Below are positions 29,127 to 37,259 of a stretch of 64,000 nt of DNA, in pieces; positions within the stretch are counted from its first letter, which is position 1; every line of letters begins with the position of its first letter. Position numbers and translations under genes: made by a program. Below the pieces are notes generated by a model that worked only from the letters and a program-made list of their open reading frames with translations, made no database searches and had not been told where the DNA came from. This DNA is from an uncultured Gammaproteobacteria bacterium (lineage in GTDB: Bacteria; Pseudomonadota; Gammaproteobacteria; Arenicellales; JAANXG01): positions 108,796 through 172,795 of the forward strand of contig CAMYKK010000002.1 in NCBI GenBank assembly GCA_947258975.1, in the 5' to 3' direction.

Positions 29127-30341
29127 TTATTGATCAACTTCGAAAATCGAGCACTTGGCGAGGTCTGGAAGATCACCGCCAAGGCCCATGGCACGACGTA
29201 CAATTAATCGTTTTACGGGTCCCGAAGCATCGGTCAGGCTCAGCCCGAGGCCCCGCAATTGAGGTATCGGGGAGACGCGGATCTGGAATAGCCTTTGCAG
29301 TCCATGCACCGCATTCATCATCAACATGTTTTCACCTTTGCGCCAACGATCATAACGCCTTAATACAGACCGGCTTCCGATGTCCTTACCCGCGGCACCG
29401 GCTACCACTTCCGCCAGGACAGCGGCATCCGCGACGCCAAGGTTGGCACCCTGGCCGGCGAGCGGATGCACAGTATGGGCAGCATCACCGATCAGCGCGC
29501 AACGAGCTGCGATGTAGTCTTCCACATATGAGCGCGCCAGTGGGAACCACCTGCGTTCACCGATCGCGCTGATGCCGCCTAATCTGAATTCAAAAGATTC
29601 GCCCAACCTGTGCATAAACGACTCGTCCGTCAGCGTCATCAACTCATCAGCCAACGGCCGGTCACAACTCCATACAATCGAGCAACTTCCGTCCGCCAAC
29701 GGCAAAAAAGCCAGTGGTCCAGTCGGCAAGAATCGTTGCCAGGCGGTGCGTCCATGGCGCCGTTCCGTATGCACCTGAGCCACAATGGCACGCTGGTCGT
29801 AATCCGTTCCCCGCGCCCCGATGCGCAGGTGCTTGCGCACCCAAGAGCCGGCACCGTCGGCACCGACCACCAGAGCCGCCGTGCATTCACCACCCTTAAA
29901 ACCTACTGTAACCGCGTCGCGGCGGGATGCGATTTTTTCCACTTCAGTGGCCCATAGCACATCGGCATTGGGATAGTTGTCGAGCTTCTGATGCAGGGCG
30001 TCGATGACCACGCTGTTCTCGACGATATGCCCCAGCTGTGGTTCGCCGACGTCCGCGGCATCGAAGGTAATGGCACCCGAGCTCCCGGCATCCCACACCA
30101 CCATCTTGCGAAATGGCGACACCCGCTGTGCGCGGATCGCGGACCATACGCCCAGGTTGCGAAACACACACTCCGCCGCGCGGCCCAGTGCGCTGACCCG
30201 CAGATCGTATTGGTTGTGATCAACAACGGGGGGGGCGCCCGTATCGATAACCGTGATTCTGATATCTCGCTGCGCTAGAGCATTAGCCAAGGTCGCGCCG
30301 ACCATCCCAGCGCCGATAATCACCACATCGCACTCACCCAT
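29127..30341 (-). CDS. ubiI: UbiI-like flavin monooxygenase
   Basis: A 404-residue FAD-dependent hydroxylase of the UbiH/UbiI/COQ6 family, which adds hydroxyl groups to the ubiquinone ring using O2. The N-terminal nucleotide-binding motif is VVIIGAGMVGATLANALAQ. The middle motif is VVGADGAGSWVRKHLRI, and the FAD motif GDAAHTVHPLAGQGANLGVADA is intact. Its place directly after ubiH in a ygfB-pepP-ubiH series matches ubiI (visC) in enterobacteria, so C5 hydroxylation is the best guess. Which ring position it acts on cannot be read from sequence. Confidence 0.85.
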   Translation of the reverse strand: MGECDVVIIGAGMVGATLANALAQRDIRITVIDTGAPPVVDHNQYDLRVSALGRAAECVFRNLGVWSAIRAQRVSPFRKMVVWDAGSSGAITFDAADVGEPQLGHIVENSVVIDALHQKLDNYPNADVLWATEVEKIASRRDAVTVGFKGGECTAALVVGADGAGSWVRKHLRIGARGTDYDQRAIVAQVHTERRHGRTAWQRFLPTGPLAFLPLADGSCSIVWSCDRPLADELMTLTDESFMHRLGESFEFRLGGISAIGERRWFPLARSYVEDYIAARCALIGDAAHTVHPLAGQGANLGVADAAVLAEVVAGAAGKDIGSRSVLRRYDRWRKGENMLMMNAVHGLQRLFQIRVSPIPQLRGLGLSLTDASGPVKRLIVRRAMGLGGDLPDLAKCSIFEVDQ

Positions 30342-30344
30342 CGC

Positions 30345-31586
30345 CTACTCCAAAGGTACACCGCGACCGAGTTGTGGGACCCGTCCCGCCAAACCCATCG
30401 TGCGTCGAAGCAGGGTTCGCTTCAGAGACGGAAAGATGTCCACCGCAATCATCCCGACACCCCGCACGAAAGCCAAGGGTAGCGACTCATTGCAGAAAAG
30501 CTTTATCAGGCCATCGGTAAAGGTAACAGTTGCACGCGTATCGTCGTGCCGCCATTCGGCGTATCCGCGTAATACCGGGTTCGAACCTATGTCATCGCGG
30601 TTTCGCGCGGCCTCATTCAGGACTTCGGCCAACACCGCTACGTCACGCAAGCCAAGATTAAACCCCTGTCCAGACACCGGGTGAATGGTGTGTGCGGCAT
30701 TGCCGATCACCACCGCCCGGCGCGCGATCGGATCCGGCACACGCACCAACGACAGCGGATACGCGGATCGTTCGCCCAGATTGCGCAGTTTGCCCGCACG
30801 GTATCCAAACCGCGCTTGGAGTTTTGCGAGAAACTCACCATCCGATTGACCCATGAGCTCGGGGGCGAGACTGGACGTTGTCGTCCAGACGACCGCGTAA
30901 CGGTTGCCGCTGGTCGGCAATAATGCCAAGGGACCAGTGGCGGTGAAACGTTCATAGGCTCTGTTCTGATGTTCGCGCTCTGGTGTAACCGTCGTCAGGA
31001 TAGCGGTTTGATCATAGTCGCGACTGACGGTCTCGATGCCCAACCATTCGCGAGCGGATGATCGACCGCCGTCTGCCAATACAATCAGTTCGCACGTCAC
31101 CGTTGTCTCTTCCGTGTTCGTCCGCACGGTCACATTCGCGCAGTTTTCACCGTAGCTGATACCGGTGACTTGACCGGGGCAGATAAATTCCACCTCGACG
31201 TTATCCATGCGCGCCATCAGCGCCTCCCCCAATACCCGCGCCGGCACAATGTAACCCAGCGCATTGACGTCAGCATCGGTATGACTCAGCCGGGTAAACC
31301 CGGAATGGCCAAGGTCGGAAATATGAATGCTCTTTATCGGGGTCGCATCCCGGGCAACCACCGCAGGCCAAACACCGATTGCAGACAGGATTTGCATCGT
31401 GCCGTGCGAGAGCGCAAGCATGCGTTCAGTGTAACTAGGCTGCGAATCGGACTTGAATGGCACTGCCTCAATCAAGGCCACGCGTAGCGGGGTCGCGGCC
31501 AGTGCACAGGTCAAGCTGGCGCCGACTAACCCGCCGCCAATGATTGCGACATCAAATTGCTTGCGACTGTCGTTTTCCATTTTCAA
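30345..31586 (-). CDS. ubiH: 2-polyprenyl-6-methoxyphenol hydroxylase
   Basis: A 413-residue FAD-dependent monooxygenase for a ring hydroxylation in ubiquinone synthesis. It shows the dinucleotide fold FDVAIIGGGLVGASLTCAL, VLADGGRSSAREWLGIE and the FAD-binding GNAAHTIHPVSGQGFNLGLRD. It lies 18 bases after pepP and 3 bases before ubiI, the classical order, which supports UbiH rather than one of its paralogues. The enzyme needs O2; the window also holds the O2-independent ubiTUV set. Confidence 0.9.
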   Translation of the reverse strand: MKMENDSRKQFDVAIIGGGLVGASLTCALAATPLRVALIEAVPFKSDSQPSYTERMLALSHGTMQILSAIGVWPAVVARDATPIKSIHISDLGHSGFTRLSHTDADVNALGYIVPARVLGEALMARMDNVEVEFICPGQVTGISYGENCANVTVRTNTEETTVTCELIVLADGGRSSAREWLGIETVSRDYDQTAILTTVTPEREHQNRAYERFTATGPLALLPTSGNRYAVVWTTTSSLAPELMGQSDGEFLAKLQARFGYRAGKLRNLGERSAYPLSLVRVPDPIARRAVVIGNAAHTIHPVSGQGFNLGLRDVAVLAEVLNEAARNRDDIGSNPVLRGYAEWRHDDTRATVTFTDGLIKLFCNESLPLAFVRGVGMIAVDIFPSLKRTLLRRTMGLAGRVPQLGRGVPLE

Positions 31587-31604
31587 TTAAATCTTCTTCA
31601 CCGC

Positions 31605-32909
31605 TCACCCTTGCATTAACGCCTCGATTTCATCGATGGCCTTTGGCGCATCTTTCGACAACATGGTATTACCGTTGCGGTTGATGAGGACATCGTCCTC
31701 GATACGAACCCCGATATTCCGCCATCTCGCGTCGATGTCATCATCATCTGGGATATACAATCCAGGTTCAACCGTAAAAGTCATCCCAGGTTCCAATTCG
31801 CGCCATTCTCCCTCGACTTTATAGTCACCAACGTCATGCACATCCATACCCAGCCAATGACCGGTGCGATGCATGTAGAAACGGCGATAGGATCGGTTCT
31901 CGATAAGCTCATCGACGCCGCCGAGTAGCAGGCCCTCATCAATCAGGCCTTGAACCAGAACGCGTACTGCGGCATCGTGGGGTTCATTCCAATGGCGGCC
32001 CGCCTGGGCCTTCTCGACTGCCGCTTCCTGTGCCGCCAATACGATCTCATAAATGGTCCTTTGCTCGGGCGAAAATTTTCCGTTGATTGGGAACGTGCGC
32101 GTAATATCGGAAGCGTAACAGTCGATCTCGGCGCCGGCATCAATCAGCACCAACTGGCCATCCACGAGTTCTTCGTTGTTATCGATGTAGTGCAAAACAC
32201 AGGCATTAGCGCCTCCAGCCACGATCGGCGGATAAGCCGGACAATCGCTACCGCCTTTGCGGAACGCATATTCCAGTTCGGCATGAAGTTCATATTCCAT
32301 CATTCCCGGACGACATACTTGCATAGTGCGGCGATGAGCGGCGGTCGAGATCTTCGCGGCGTGCTTCATCACTTTTATTTCATCGGTTTGCTTGATCAAT
32401 CGCAATTCGTGGAGGATGTGAGTAAGGTCCACCAATTCATTCGGCGCGTTGACACCCGCACGGGTTTTTGCTTTGACTTCGTTGACCCAGCCCAACAATT
32501 TCATGTCGAAATCTGGATAACTGCCCACATTACAAAAGACCTTACTGCGATTCTCGAGCATGCCCGGCAGAATTTCCCCTATATCGGCGATCGGAAACGC
32601 ATCGTCGGCGTCATAAAGCTCTGCCGCCCCTTTCAAACCGGCCCGCTTCCCGTCCCAGGTCTCGCGTTCAGGATCACGCTCACGACAGAACAGAACGAAC
32701 TCCCCCTGCTCTCTACCGGGGCACAAGACGGCCACCGCCTCCGGTTCGGGGAAATGCGTCAGATAGAAAAAATCGCTGTCTGGGCGAAATCGATAATGGA
32801 CGTCCCGATTACGAATTCTTTCCGGCGCAGTGGCGATAACGGCGATTCCATCGCCCATGAGTTGCATCACTTCCTGACGTCTGCGCTCAAATACCCGCCT
32901 GCCGATCAT
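31605..32909 (-). CDS. pepP: Xaa-Pro aminopeptidase
   Basis: A 434-residue metallopeptidase that removes N-terminal residues before proline. The N-terminal aminopeptidase P domain contains DVHYRFRPDSDFFYLTHFPEPEAV. The pita-bread catalytic domain has the metal ligands in VLIDAGAEIDCYASDITRTFP (two aspartates), MHRTGHWLGMDVHDVG (histidine) and FTVEPGLYIP (glutamate). I start at the ATG at 32909, preceded by AGGACAG; 19 earlier codons are not conserved. It lies between ygfB and ubiH. Confidence 0.95.
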   Translation of the reverse strand: MIGRRVFERRRQEVMQLMGDGIAVIATAPERIRNRDVHYRFRPDSDFFYLTHFPEPEAVAVLCPGREQGEFVLFCRERDPERETWDGKRAGLKGAAELYDADDAFPIADIGEILPGMLENRSKVFCNVGSYPDFDMKLLGWVNEVKAKTRAGVNAPNELVDLTHILHELRLIKQTDEIKVMKHAAKISTAAHRRTMQVCRPGMMEYELHAELEYAFRKGGSDCPAYPPIVAGGANACVLHYIDNNEELVDGQLVLIDAGAEIDCYASDITRTFPINGKFSPEQRTIYEIVLAAQEAAVEKAQAGRHWNEPHDAAVRVLVQGLIDEGLLLGGVDELIENRSYRRFYMHRTGHWLGMDVHDVGDYKVEGEWRELEPGMTFTVEPGLYIPDDDDIDARWRNIGVRIEDDVLINRNGNTMLSKDAPKAIDEIEALMQG

Positions 32910-32937
32910 ATTTACTCTGTCCTTTTGGCCTGTAGTA

Positions 32938-33486
32938 TTACCGGGCATGCGCTTGCAGCTCCTCAAAGATCAGTTGCACGCCCGCTCGAACATACTCCTC
33001 TATCTCGGCTAAAGCCCATTCGTCCTGCCCTCCATCTTCACCCGCCTCGGCCTTGGAAATCGCCATGAAATCCCGAGCGATCTCCGCCGCGTCTCCGGGT
33101 AGTTTATCTATGGTTGCGGCTTGGCTGGATAACAAACCGAAGACAAAACCCCGGCACCAATGAGCGACAGCCTCGGTGCGCTCCGCCAATTCATGCTCAT
33201 CACCTGGTAATAGCAGCGCAAATGACGAATCACGATCATCCAGGCATTGTCGACTACTGTCGTACAATGATCCGATGGATGCTTCTAGCACGTCCTGCGA
33301 TTCGTTACTGACTCCAACCACCGCAGTGATCAAATGATGTACATCGACTGGCGGTCCGGACTCTATCTGGTTGCAGATAGCGCCGCAAATGATGCCGTGA
33401 ATTTCGGCGGCGCCATGATTCGTGCCCGCATGCAACAACGCCGCGTGTAATTGGTCATAATCATAATTGGAAAAAACGGGATTCAT
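32938..33486 (-). CDS. ygfB: UPF0149 family protein YgfB
   Basis: A 182-residue all-helical protein of the UPF0149 family. Family blocks include YDQLHAALLHAGTNHGAAEIHGIICGAIC and WCRGFVFGLLSS. Members are cytoplasmic and of poorly defined biochemical function. The gene heads the ygfB-pepP-ubiH-ubiI series, divergent from the zapB-like/zapA genes, which is the common gammaproteobacterial order and strengthens the call. Confidence 0.92.
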   Translation of the reverse strand: MNPVFSNYDYDQLHAALLHAGTNHGAAEIHGIICGAICNQIESGPPVDVHHLITAVVGVSNESQDVLEASIGSLYDSSRQCLDDRDSSFALLLPGDEHELAERTEAVAHWCRGFVFGLLSSQAATIDKLPGDAAEIARDFMAISKAEAGEDGGQDEWALAEIEEYVRAGVQLIFEELQAHAR

Positions 33487-33705
33487 GCTACGCTATAAAT
33501 TTAAACGAAAACAGAATCATGAGAACAGTGAGTGACGTCGGTCGCGTTGATGATTGAGAGAACGTCAGCGCCTCTTTATAAAGAGCATTTTTACAGAGCA
33601 CAAAGTAACTGCGGGGTGAGGTAAAGGTTCCCATATTTAGGACGTTCCTTCAACCGTTAAAAGGCGTTGACCGACATTAAGCAGAGGCCTATAGTTCAGA
33701 TCGTC

Positions 33706-33927
33706 ATGAATCTAAGCGAACAAGAACAAGATTTGGCTCGTTTGGAACAGCGGGTGGATGAATTGATACAAACGTGCCGTCGACTGCGGGATGAGAACCT
33801 TTCGCTTCGTTCCAGCCGCGAGTCCTTGCTTGAAGAGAAAACGAAACTTTCCGAGAAGAACAAGATAGCGCGCAATCGCCTGGAGACAATTGTTGACCGC
33901 CTTCGTACGTTAGAAAACTTCAAATGA
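33706..33927 (+). CDS. Small coiled-coil protein (TIGR02449 type)
   Basis: A roughly 73-residue protein that is a single coiled coil (LARLEQRVDELIQTCRRLRDEN, then LLEEKTKLSEKNKIARNRLETIVDRLRTLE). It matches the TIGR02449 proteins that precede zapA in many gammaproteobacteria and resemble ZapB. A part in the division ring is inferred from that neighbour. The ATG at 33706 gives the normal length; a TTG 39 bases earlier is possible. The last four bases overlap the zapA start. Confidence 0.85.
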   Translation: MNLSEQEQDLARLEQRVDELIQTCRRLRDENLSLRSSRESLLEEKTKLSEKNKIARNRLETIVDRLRTLENFK

Positions 33928-34229
33928 AACCGGCCTCAAAAGGCGTGAAAGTGACCATCATGGGGCGCGAATTTACGGTGGCGTGTCCGGATGAGGAACG
34001 TAACGCTTTGACGCGGGCCGCCACGAATCTCGACAGCAGGATGCGCGAGATTCAGAAAAGCGGAAAGGTTGTAAGTCTGGAGCGGTGTGCGATTATCGCC
34101 GCTCTCAACGTCGTGAACGAACTATTGTGCATTCGCGATGAAGCGAAGGAAAAAGAGGAGTTGGGCGAGCGCATGAAAGCGCTGCAGGAGAAGCTGGACT
34201 CGGCAATGCAGGAGCAACTTAATCTATAA
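33924..34229 (+). CDS. zapA: Cell division protein ZapA
   Basis: A 101-residue ZapA, which bundles FtsZ filaments at the division site. The N-terminal domain is KVTIMGREFTVACPDEERNALTRAATNLDSRM, followed by the coiled-coil dimer helix (SLERCAIIAALNVVNELLCI to the end). Its start overlaps the upstream coiled-coil gene by 4 bases, implying translational coupling. 6S RNA and ygfA follow, the conserved order. Confidence 0.95.
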   Translation: MKPASKGVKVTIMGREFTVACPDEERNALTRAATNLDSRMREIQKSGKVVSLERCAIIAALNVVNELLCIRDEAKEKEELGERMKALQEKLDSAMQEQLNL

Positions 34230-34269
34230 TAGGGGGATAGTCCCGAAAAGGGACATCGGAAAGATATAG

Positions 34270-34465
34270 AAGTTTTGGCGTCGCCTGCGGTGTTCGAGTT
34301 GTTCTGAACACCCTTAGAACCTAAATCATACTTTGGGAGCCGCATAGAGATCGTTGTTGTGCATGTCCTATAAACGGAAAGCCTGATACGTCTCCGAGGC
34401 CCCCACTTGGACCTTGTTGGTTCAAGGAATTAAGAGCGGCACGGCACAGGTGGGTGACGCCACTT
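34270..34465 (+). ncRNA. ssrS: 6S RNA (SsrS)
   Basis: Between zapA and ygfA, the standard place for 6S RNA. The 5' side (GCGTCGCCTGCGGTGTTCGA) and 3' side (CACAGGTGGGTGACGCC) can pair as the closing stem. The 3' arm includes CCTTGTTGGTTCAAGG, like the hairpin in known 6S RNAs. 6S RNA folds as an open promoter mimic and binds sigma-70 RNA polymerase in stationary phase. Ends are approximate by a few tens of bases. Confidence 0.85.
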
Positions 34466-34508
34466 CTATCATATTGCTCCGCTAATTCCCGTCATCGAGC
34501 GTAGATCA

Positions 34509-35096
34509 TTGGCTGCAGACAAACGCCGTTTACGTGCGCAGATGCGTAACAGGCGTCGGCAACTTTCCCAGCAAGAGCAACAATCTGCAGCGGACGGCCT
34601 GCTGCGGCAGGTATCGCGTTTATCCTATTTCTGCAACGCGCAGCGCGTCGCATTTTACTATCCCAATGACGGTGAAATCGATCCCCGCCCCACGATCGAG
34701 CAGGCTTGGCGCATGGGCAAACGATGCTACCTGCCGGTGGTCAATCTCCCGAGTTCCCCACTGCGTTTTGCACGGCACCTGCGCAAACAGGCTAACCGCC
34801 TTAACCGGTTCGGGATCCCGGAACCGGCGGTGGCGCGGCACGATTTGCTGTACGCCCAAAATCTTCAATTGATTCTCGTGCCGTTGATCGCCTTTGACGC
34901 AAACGGCGGCCGGCTCGGCATGGGGGCCGGATTTTACGACCGCACACTCGCCTTTCTGAACACCAGGAAATATTGGCGCTCACCGTCAATCATTGGCGCC
35001 GCTCATTCCTTTCAGCAAGTTGCGCATGTGCCACAAGACTCCTGGGATGTGTGTTTAGACGGCATCGTTACGGAAAAAGCTTTCCTCGCCGTGTAA
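34509..35096 (+). CDS. ygfA: 5-formyltetrahydrofolate cyclo-ligase
   Basis: A 195-residue enzyme that converts 5-formyl-THF to 5,10-methenyl-THF with ATP. The N-terminus KRRLRAQMRNRRRQLSQQEQQ, the mid-region FYYPNDGEIDPRPTIEQAW and the signature GRLGMGAGFYDRTLAFL near residue 140 are diagnostic. It appears to use a TTG start. It lies downstream of 6S RNA as in many gammaproteobacteria. The folate link fits the glycine cleavage operon elsewhere in the window. Confidence 0.93.
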   Translation: MAADKRRLRAQMRNRRRQLSQQEQQSAADGLLRQVSRLSYFCNAQRVAFYYPNDGEIDPRPTIEQAWRMGKRCYLPVVNLPSSPLRFARHLRKQANRLNRFGIPEPAVARHDLLYAQNLQLILVPLIAFDANGGRLGMGAGFYDRTLAFLNTRKYWRSPSIIGAAHSFQQVAHVPQDSWDVCLDGIVTEKAFLAV

Positions 35097-35137
35097 AAAC
35101 TTTTATCTTTGCGATCATTAGTCTCAAACGGGTATCC

Positions 35138-35602
35138 ATGCCGTACTGGCTGATAAAAAGCGAGCCGGATGTTTACGGCATAGACGATCTTGCCCGGCAG
35201 ACGGGTCAGATAGATCATTGGGACGGGATCCGTAACTATCAAGCCCGTAATTATATGCGTGACGATATGCGCAAAGGAGATCTGGCATTTTTCTACCACT
35301 CCAATTGTCCGCAGCCTGGCATATGCGGAGTGGTGAAGATCGCGCGTGAAGCTTACCCTGACTTTACCGCGTTCGACTCCAAGCACAAATACTATGATCC
35401 GAAGAGCGATCCGGCACATCCTCGTTGGTTCATGGTTGATGTCAAACTGGTACGAAAATTAAAAAGGACCATTACATTACAGGAACTCAAGACACACGAA
35501 ACACTCCAAGACATGCGCTTGTTACAACGCGGCACCCGGCTTTCTATCTTGCCGGTAACTGACAAGCAGTGGGTCTACATTCTCAAGCTCGAAAACAATT
35601 GA
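35138..35602 (+). CDS. EVE domain protein
   Basis: A 154-residue EVE-domain protein beginning MPYWLIKSEPDVYGIDDLA, with WDGIRNYQARNYMRDDMRKGDLAFFYHSNCPQPGICG in the middle. The fold is related to PUA and YTH domains and is thought to bind modified bases, but its role in housekeeping contexts is unknown. The ATG at 35138 begins the conserved domain exactly; upstream codons belong to the 3' region of ygfA in another frame. It is on the same strand as ygfA and the isomerase gene. Confidence 0.92.
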   Translation: MPYWLIKSEPDVYGIDDLARQTGQIDHWDGIRNYQARNYMRDDMRKGDLAFFYHSNCPQPGICGVVKIAREAYPDFTAFDSKHKYYDPKSDPAHPRWFMVDVKLVRKLKRTITLQELKTHETLQDMRLLQRGTRLSILPVTDKQWVYILKLENN

Positions 35603-35617
35603 AAAGGAGCATACCTT

Positions 35618-36205
35618 ATGCGCTGGTCAGGTTTATTATTCGGTACGGCAATTGCAGTCCTCGTAATCAGTTCGCCGCAAGCTCAAACAATCAACAAGGA
35701 CAATACGATGGTAAGATTTAACACAAACCACGGCGTCATTGACATTGAGGTGTTCGACGATCAAGCACCGGTCACCGCAAAGAATTTTATCGATTACGTT
35801 AACGGCGGGTTTTATGACGGGCTCATCATGCACCGCGTGATACCCGGATTCGTGATTCAAGGCGGCGGTTTTGAGCCTGGCATGAAGGAGAGGCCTACCC
35901 GCGACCCAATCAAGAACGAGGCGGACAACGGACTTAAAAATGATCGTGGCACACTGTCTATGGCGCGCACAAATGATCCCGACAGCGCCAGTTCTCAATT
36001 TTTTATCAACCTCAAGGATAACGCTTTTCTGGATCACACGGGAAAAGACGCGAAAGGTTGGGGATACGCAGTGTTCGCTAAAGTGGTCGCGGGGATGAAT
36101 GTGGTGGATAAGATCGCTGCGGTCGAAACCACCCGCGCTGGTTTTCACGAAGATATCCCCAAACTGGATGTAATCATCACCAAGGCGCAGATCTTGGCCG
36201 ACTGA
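35618..36205 (+). CDS. Cyclophilin-type peptidyl-prolyl isomerase
   Basis: A 195-residue cyclophilin that speeds cis-trans isomerisation of proline bonds. A signal peptide (MRWSGLLFGTAIAVLVISSPQAQ) precedes the domain, predicting a periplasmic location (PpiA-like). The active-site motif FYDGLIMHRVIPGFVIQGGGFE and the substrate groove SMARTNDPDSASSQFFINL are intact. The start has AAAGGAG six bases upstream. A second ATG at 35708 begins exactly at the cyclophilin domain and has AGGA before it, so a cytoplasmic form is possible. It follows the EVE gene by 15 bases. Confidence 0.93.
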   Translation: MRWSGLLFGTAIAVLVISSPQAQTINKDNTMVRFNTNHGVIDIEVFDDQAPVTAKNFIDYVNGGFYDGLIMHRVIPGFVIQGGGFEPGMKERPTRDPIKNEADNGLKNDRGTLSMARTNDPDSASSQFFINLKDNAFLDHTGKDAKGWGYAVFAKVVAGMNVVDKIAAVETTRAGFHEDIPKLDVIITKAQILAD

Positions 36206-36225
36206 TCCTCAATTGTTCGGACTCA

Positions 36226-37035
36226 ATGAATGCAATCTCTTTGTCCAAGGTCCTGCCGCTATTTGTATACCCTCTGAATATCGCGGTTGGATTTGGCCTG
36301 ATCGCACTGTTGTTGCTTGCGCTTCGCAAATCGACCGCCGCAGGCGTCATGCTTTCGCTGTTGATCGCGATCCTCAGCGTAGCGGGAAACCCGACAATCG
36401 CCAACCATCTGGCCGCAGACATTGAGCGCACTCACCTACCGTTGTCTCCCGAGAGCACACCACCGGCCGACGCCATTGTGATGCTGGCGGGGGTAGTGGG
36501 GCTTCCGGCACCACCCAGGGTGTCGGCGGATTTGTCGGGCTCCGCCGATCGCATCCTGCATGCGGCGCGCTTGTACCGAGCGGCAAAGGCCCCGATGATT
36601 ATCGTCTCCGGCGGTAACGTATTTCCGCAACCGGGAGTGAAGCCGGAATCGTTTTATGTCGCGCAGCTCTTACAAGAATGGGGAGTCCCCAAAGACGCCA
36701 TCATCACCGAGGGAAAGAGTCGCAACACCTACCAAAATGCCCTCGAGAGCAGACAAATCCTCAACGAGCGAGACATCAGCAAGATTCTACTCGTAACTTC
36801 TGCGCTACACATGCCCAGAGCCTTGGCCGTATTTAGGTCCTTGGGGATCGATGCGATTCCAGCGGTGACCGATGTCATGATTGCGCAATACGACCTGCCA
36901 GACACCCATCCCGCGGTTCTCGACTGGCTACCCAATGTGCAATCGTTGTGGCTTACGACCCTGGTGATACGCGAACGTCTTGGTGTTTGGGTATATCGGT
37001 GGCTCGGTTGGATCAAACCGGCAACACAAGAATAG
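36226..37035 (+). CDS. YdcF/ElyC-type DUF218 membrane protein
   Basis: A 269-residue protein with two N-terminal hydrophobic helices (LFVYPLNIAVGFGLIALLLLAL and AGVMLSLLIAILSVAG) followed by a DUF218 domain. Domain hallmarks are ADAIVMLAGV, ADRILHAARLYRAAKAPMIIVSGG, EGKSRNTYQNA and LLVTSALHMPRALAVFRSLG. ElyC-like members affect envelope or peptidoglycan synthesis at low temperature; the molecular function is not settled. It begins 20 bases after the isomerase gene, likely in the same transcript. Confidence 0.9.
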   Translation: MNAISLSKVLPLFVYPLNIAVGFGLIALLLLALRKSTAAGVMLSLLIAILSVAGNPTIANHLAADIERTHLPLSPESTPPADAIVMLAGVVGLPAPPRVSADLSGSADRILHAARLYRAAKAPMIIVSGGNVFPQPGVKPESFYVAQLLQEWGVPKDAIITEGKSRNTYQNALESRQILNERDISKILLVTSALHMPRALAVFRSLGIDAIPAVTDVMIAQYDLPDTHPAVLDWLPNVQSLWLTTLVIRERLGVWVYRWLGWIKPATQE

Positions 37036-37051
37036 GAAAATCGGCCAGCTA

Positions 37052-37209
37052 GCCCGAATAAAAAAGGCGAAGCCTTTAATTCCCTTATAATTCAATTTGC
37101 TGGAAAAGAATTAAAGGAGGGCTTCGCCGTGACAGAATGTACCCAAGCCGCGTTTAATTTTCCAGTCTGTAAAAAGCGTCGTGTACAAGCGAGTTTTAGG
37201 TCAATATAG
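37052..37209 (+). pseudogene. IS1380-family transposase, 5' remnant
   Basis: A GTG at 37129 preceded by AAAGGAGG opens a frame encoding VTECTQAAFNFPVCKKRRVQ, the usual N-terminus of IS1380-type transposases. It stops at 37209, just inside a hairpin repeat; the remaining 400 or so residues are absent. The leader contains an inverted repeat (GGCGAAGCC-TTTAATTC near 37066 and GAATTAAAGGAGGGCTTCGCC near 37108) that can fold over the ribosome binding site. This is the left end of a decayed element; the right end is not visible. Confidence 0.75.
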
Positions 37210-37249
37210 GGGGTCGGAGTCACAGACTCCGACCCCCTATATTGACCTA
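37197..37249. repeat. Perfect 25-bp inverted repeat, 3-base loop
   Basis: TAGGTCAATATAGGGGGTCGGAGTC, split here as TAGGTCAATATAG plus GGGGTCGGAGTC (37197-37221), is exactly complementary to 37225-37249. A T-rich tract follows. It cuts the IS1380 remnant and ends 11 bases before the stop of the PPTase gene, where it may also act as a terminator. The core GGGTC-GAGTC recurs in the inverted repeat at 51746-51798. Confidence 0.9.
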
Positions 37250-37259
37250 TTTTTATTTT

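Noticed and set aside
33576..33600. Terminator after ygfB or before the zapB-like gene
   Set aside because: CTCTTTATAAAGAG with a following T-run has only a 5-bp AT-rich stem, and it is upstream of both divergent genes, where a terminator is not expected.
34973..35137. Longer EVE protein starting inside ygfA
   Set aside because: The extra 55 residues overlap the ygfA coding sequence in another frame; the EVE domain begins at 35138.
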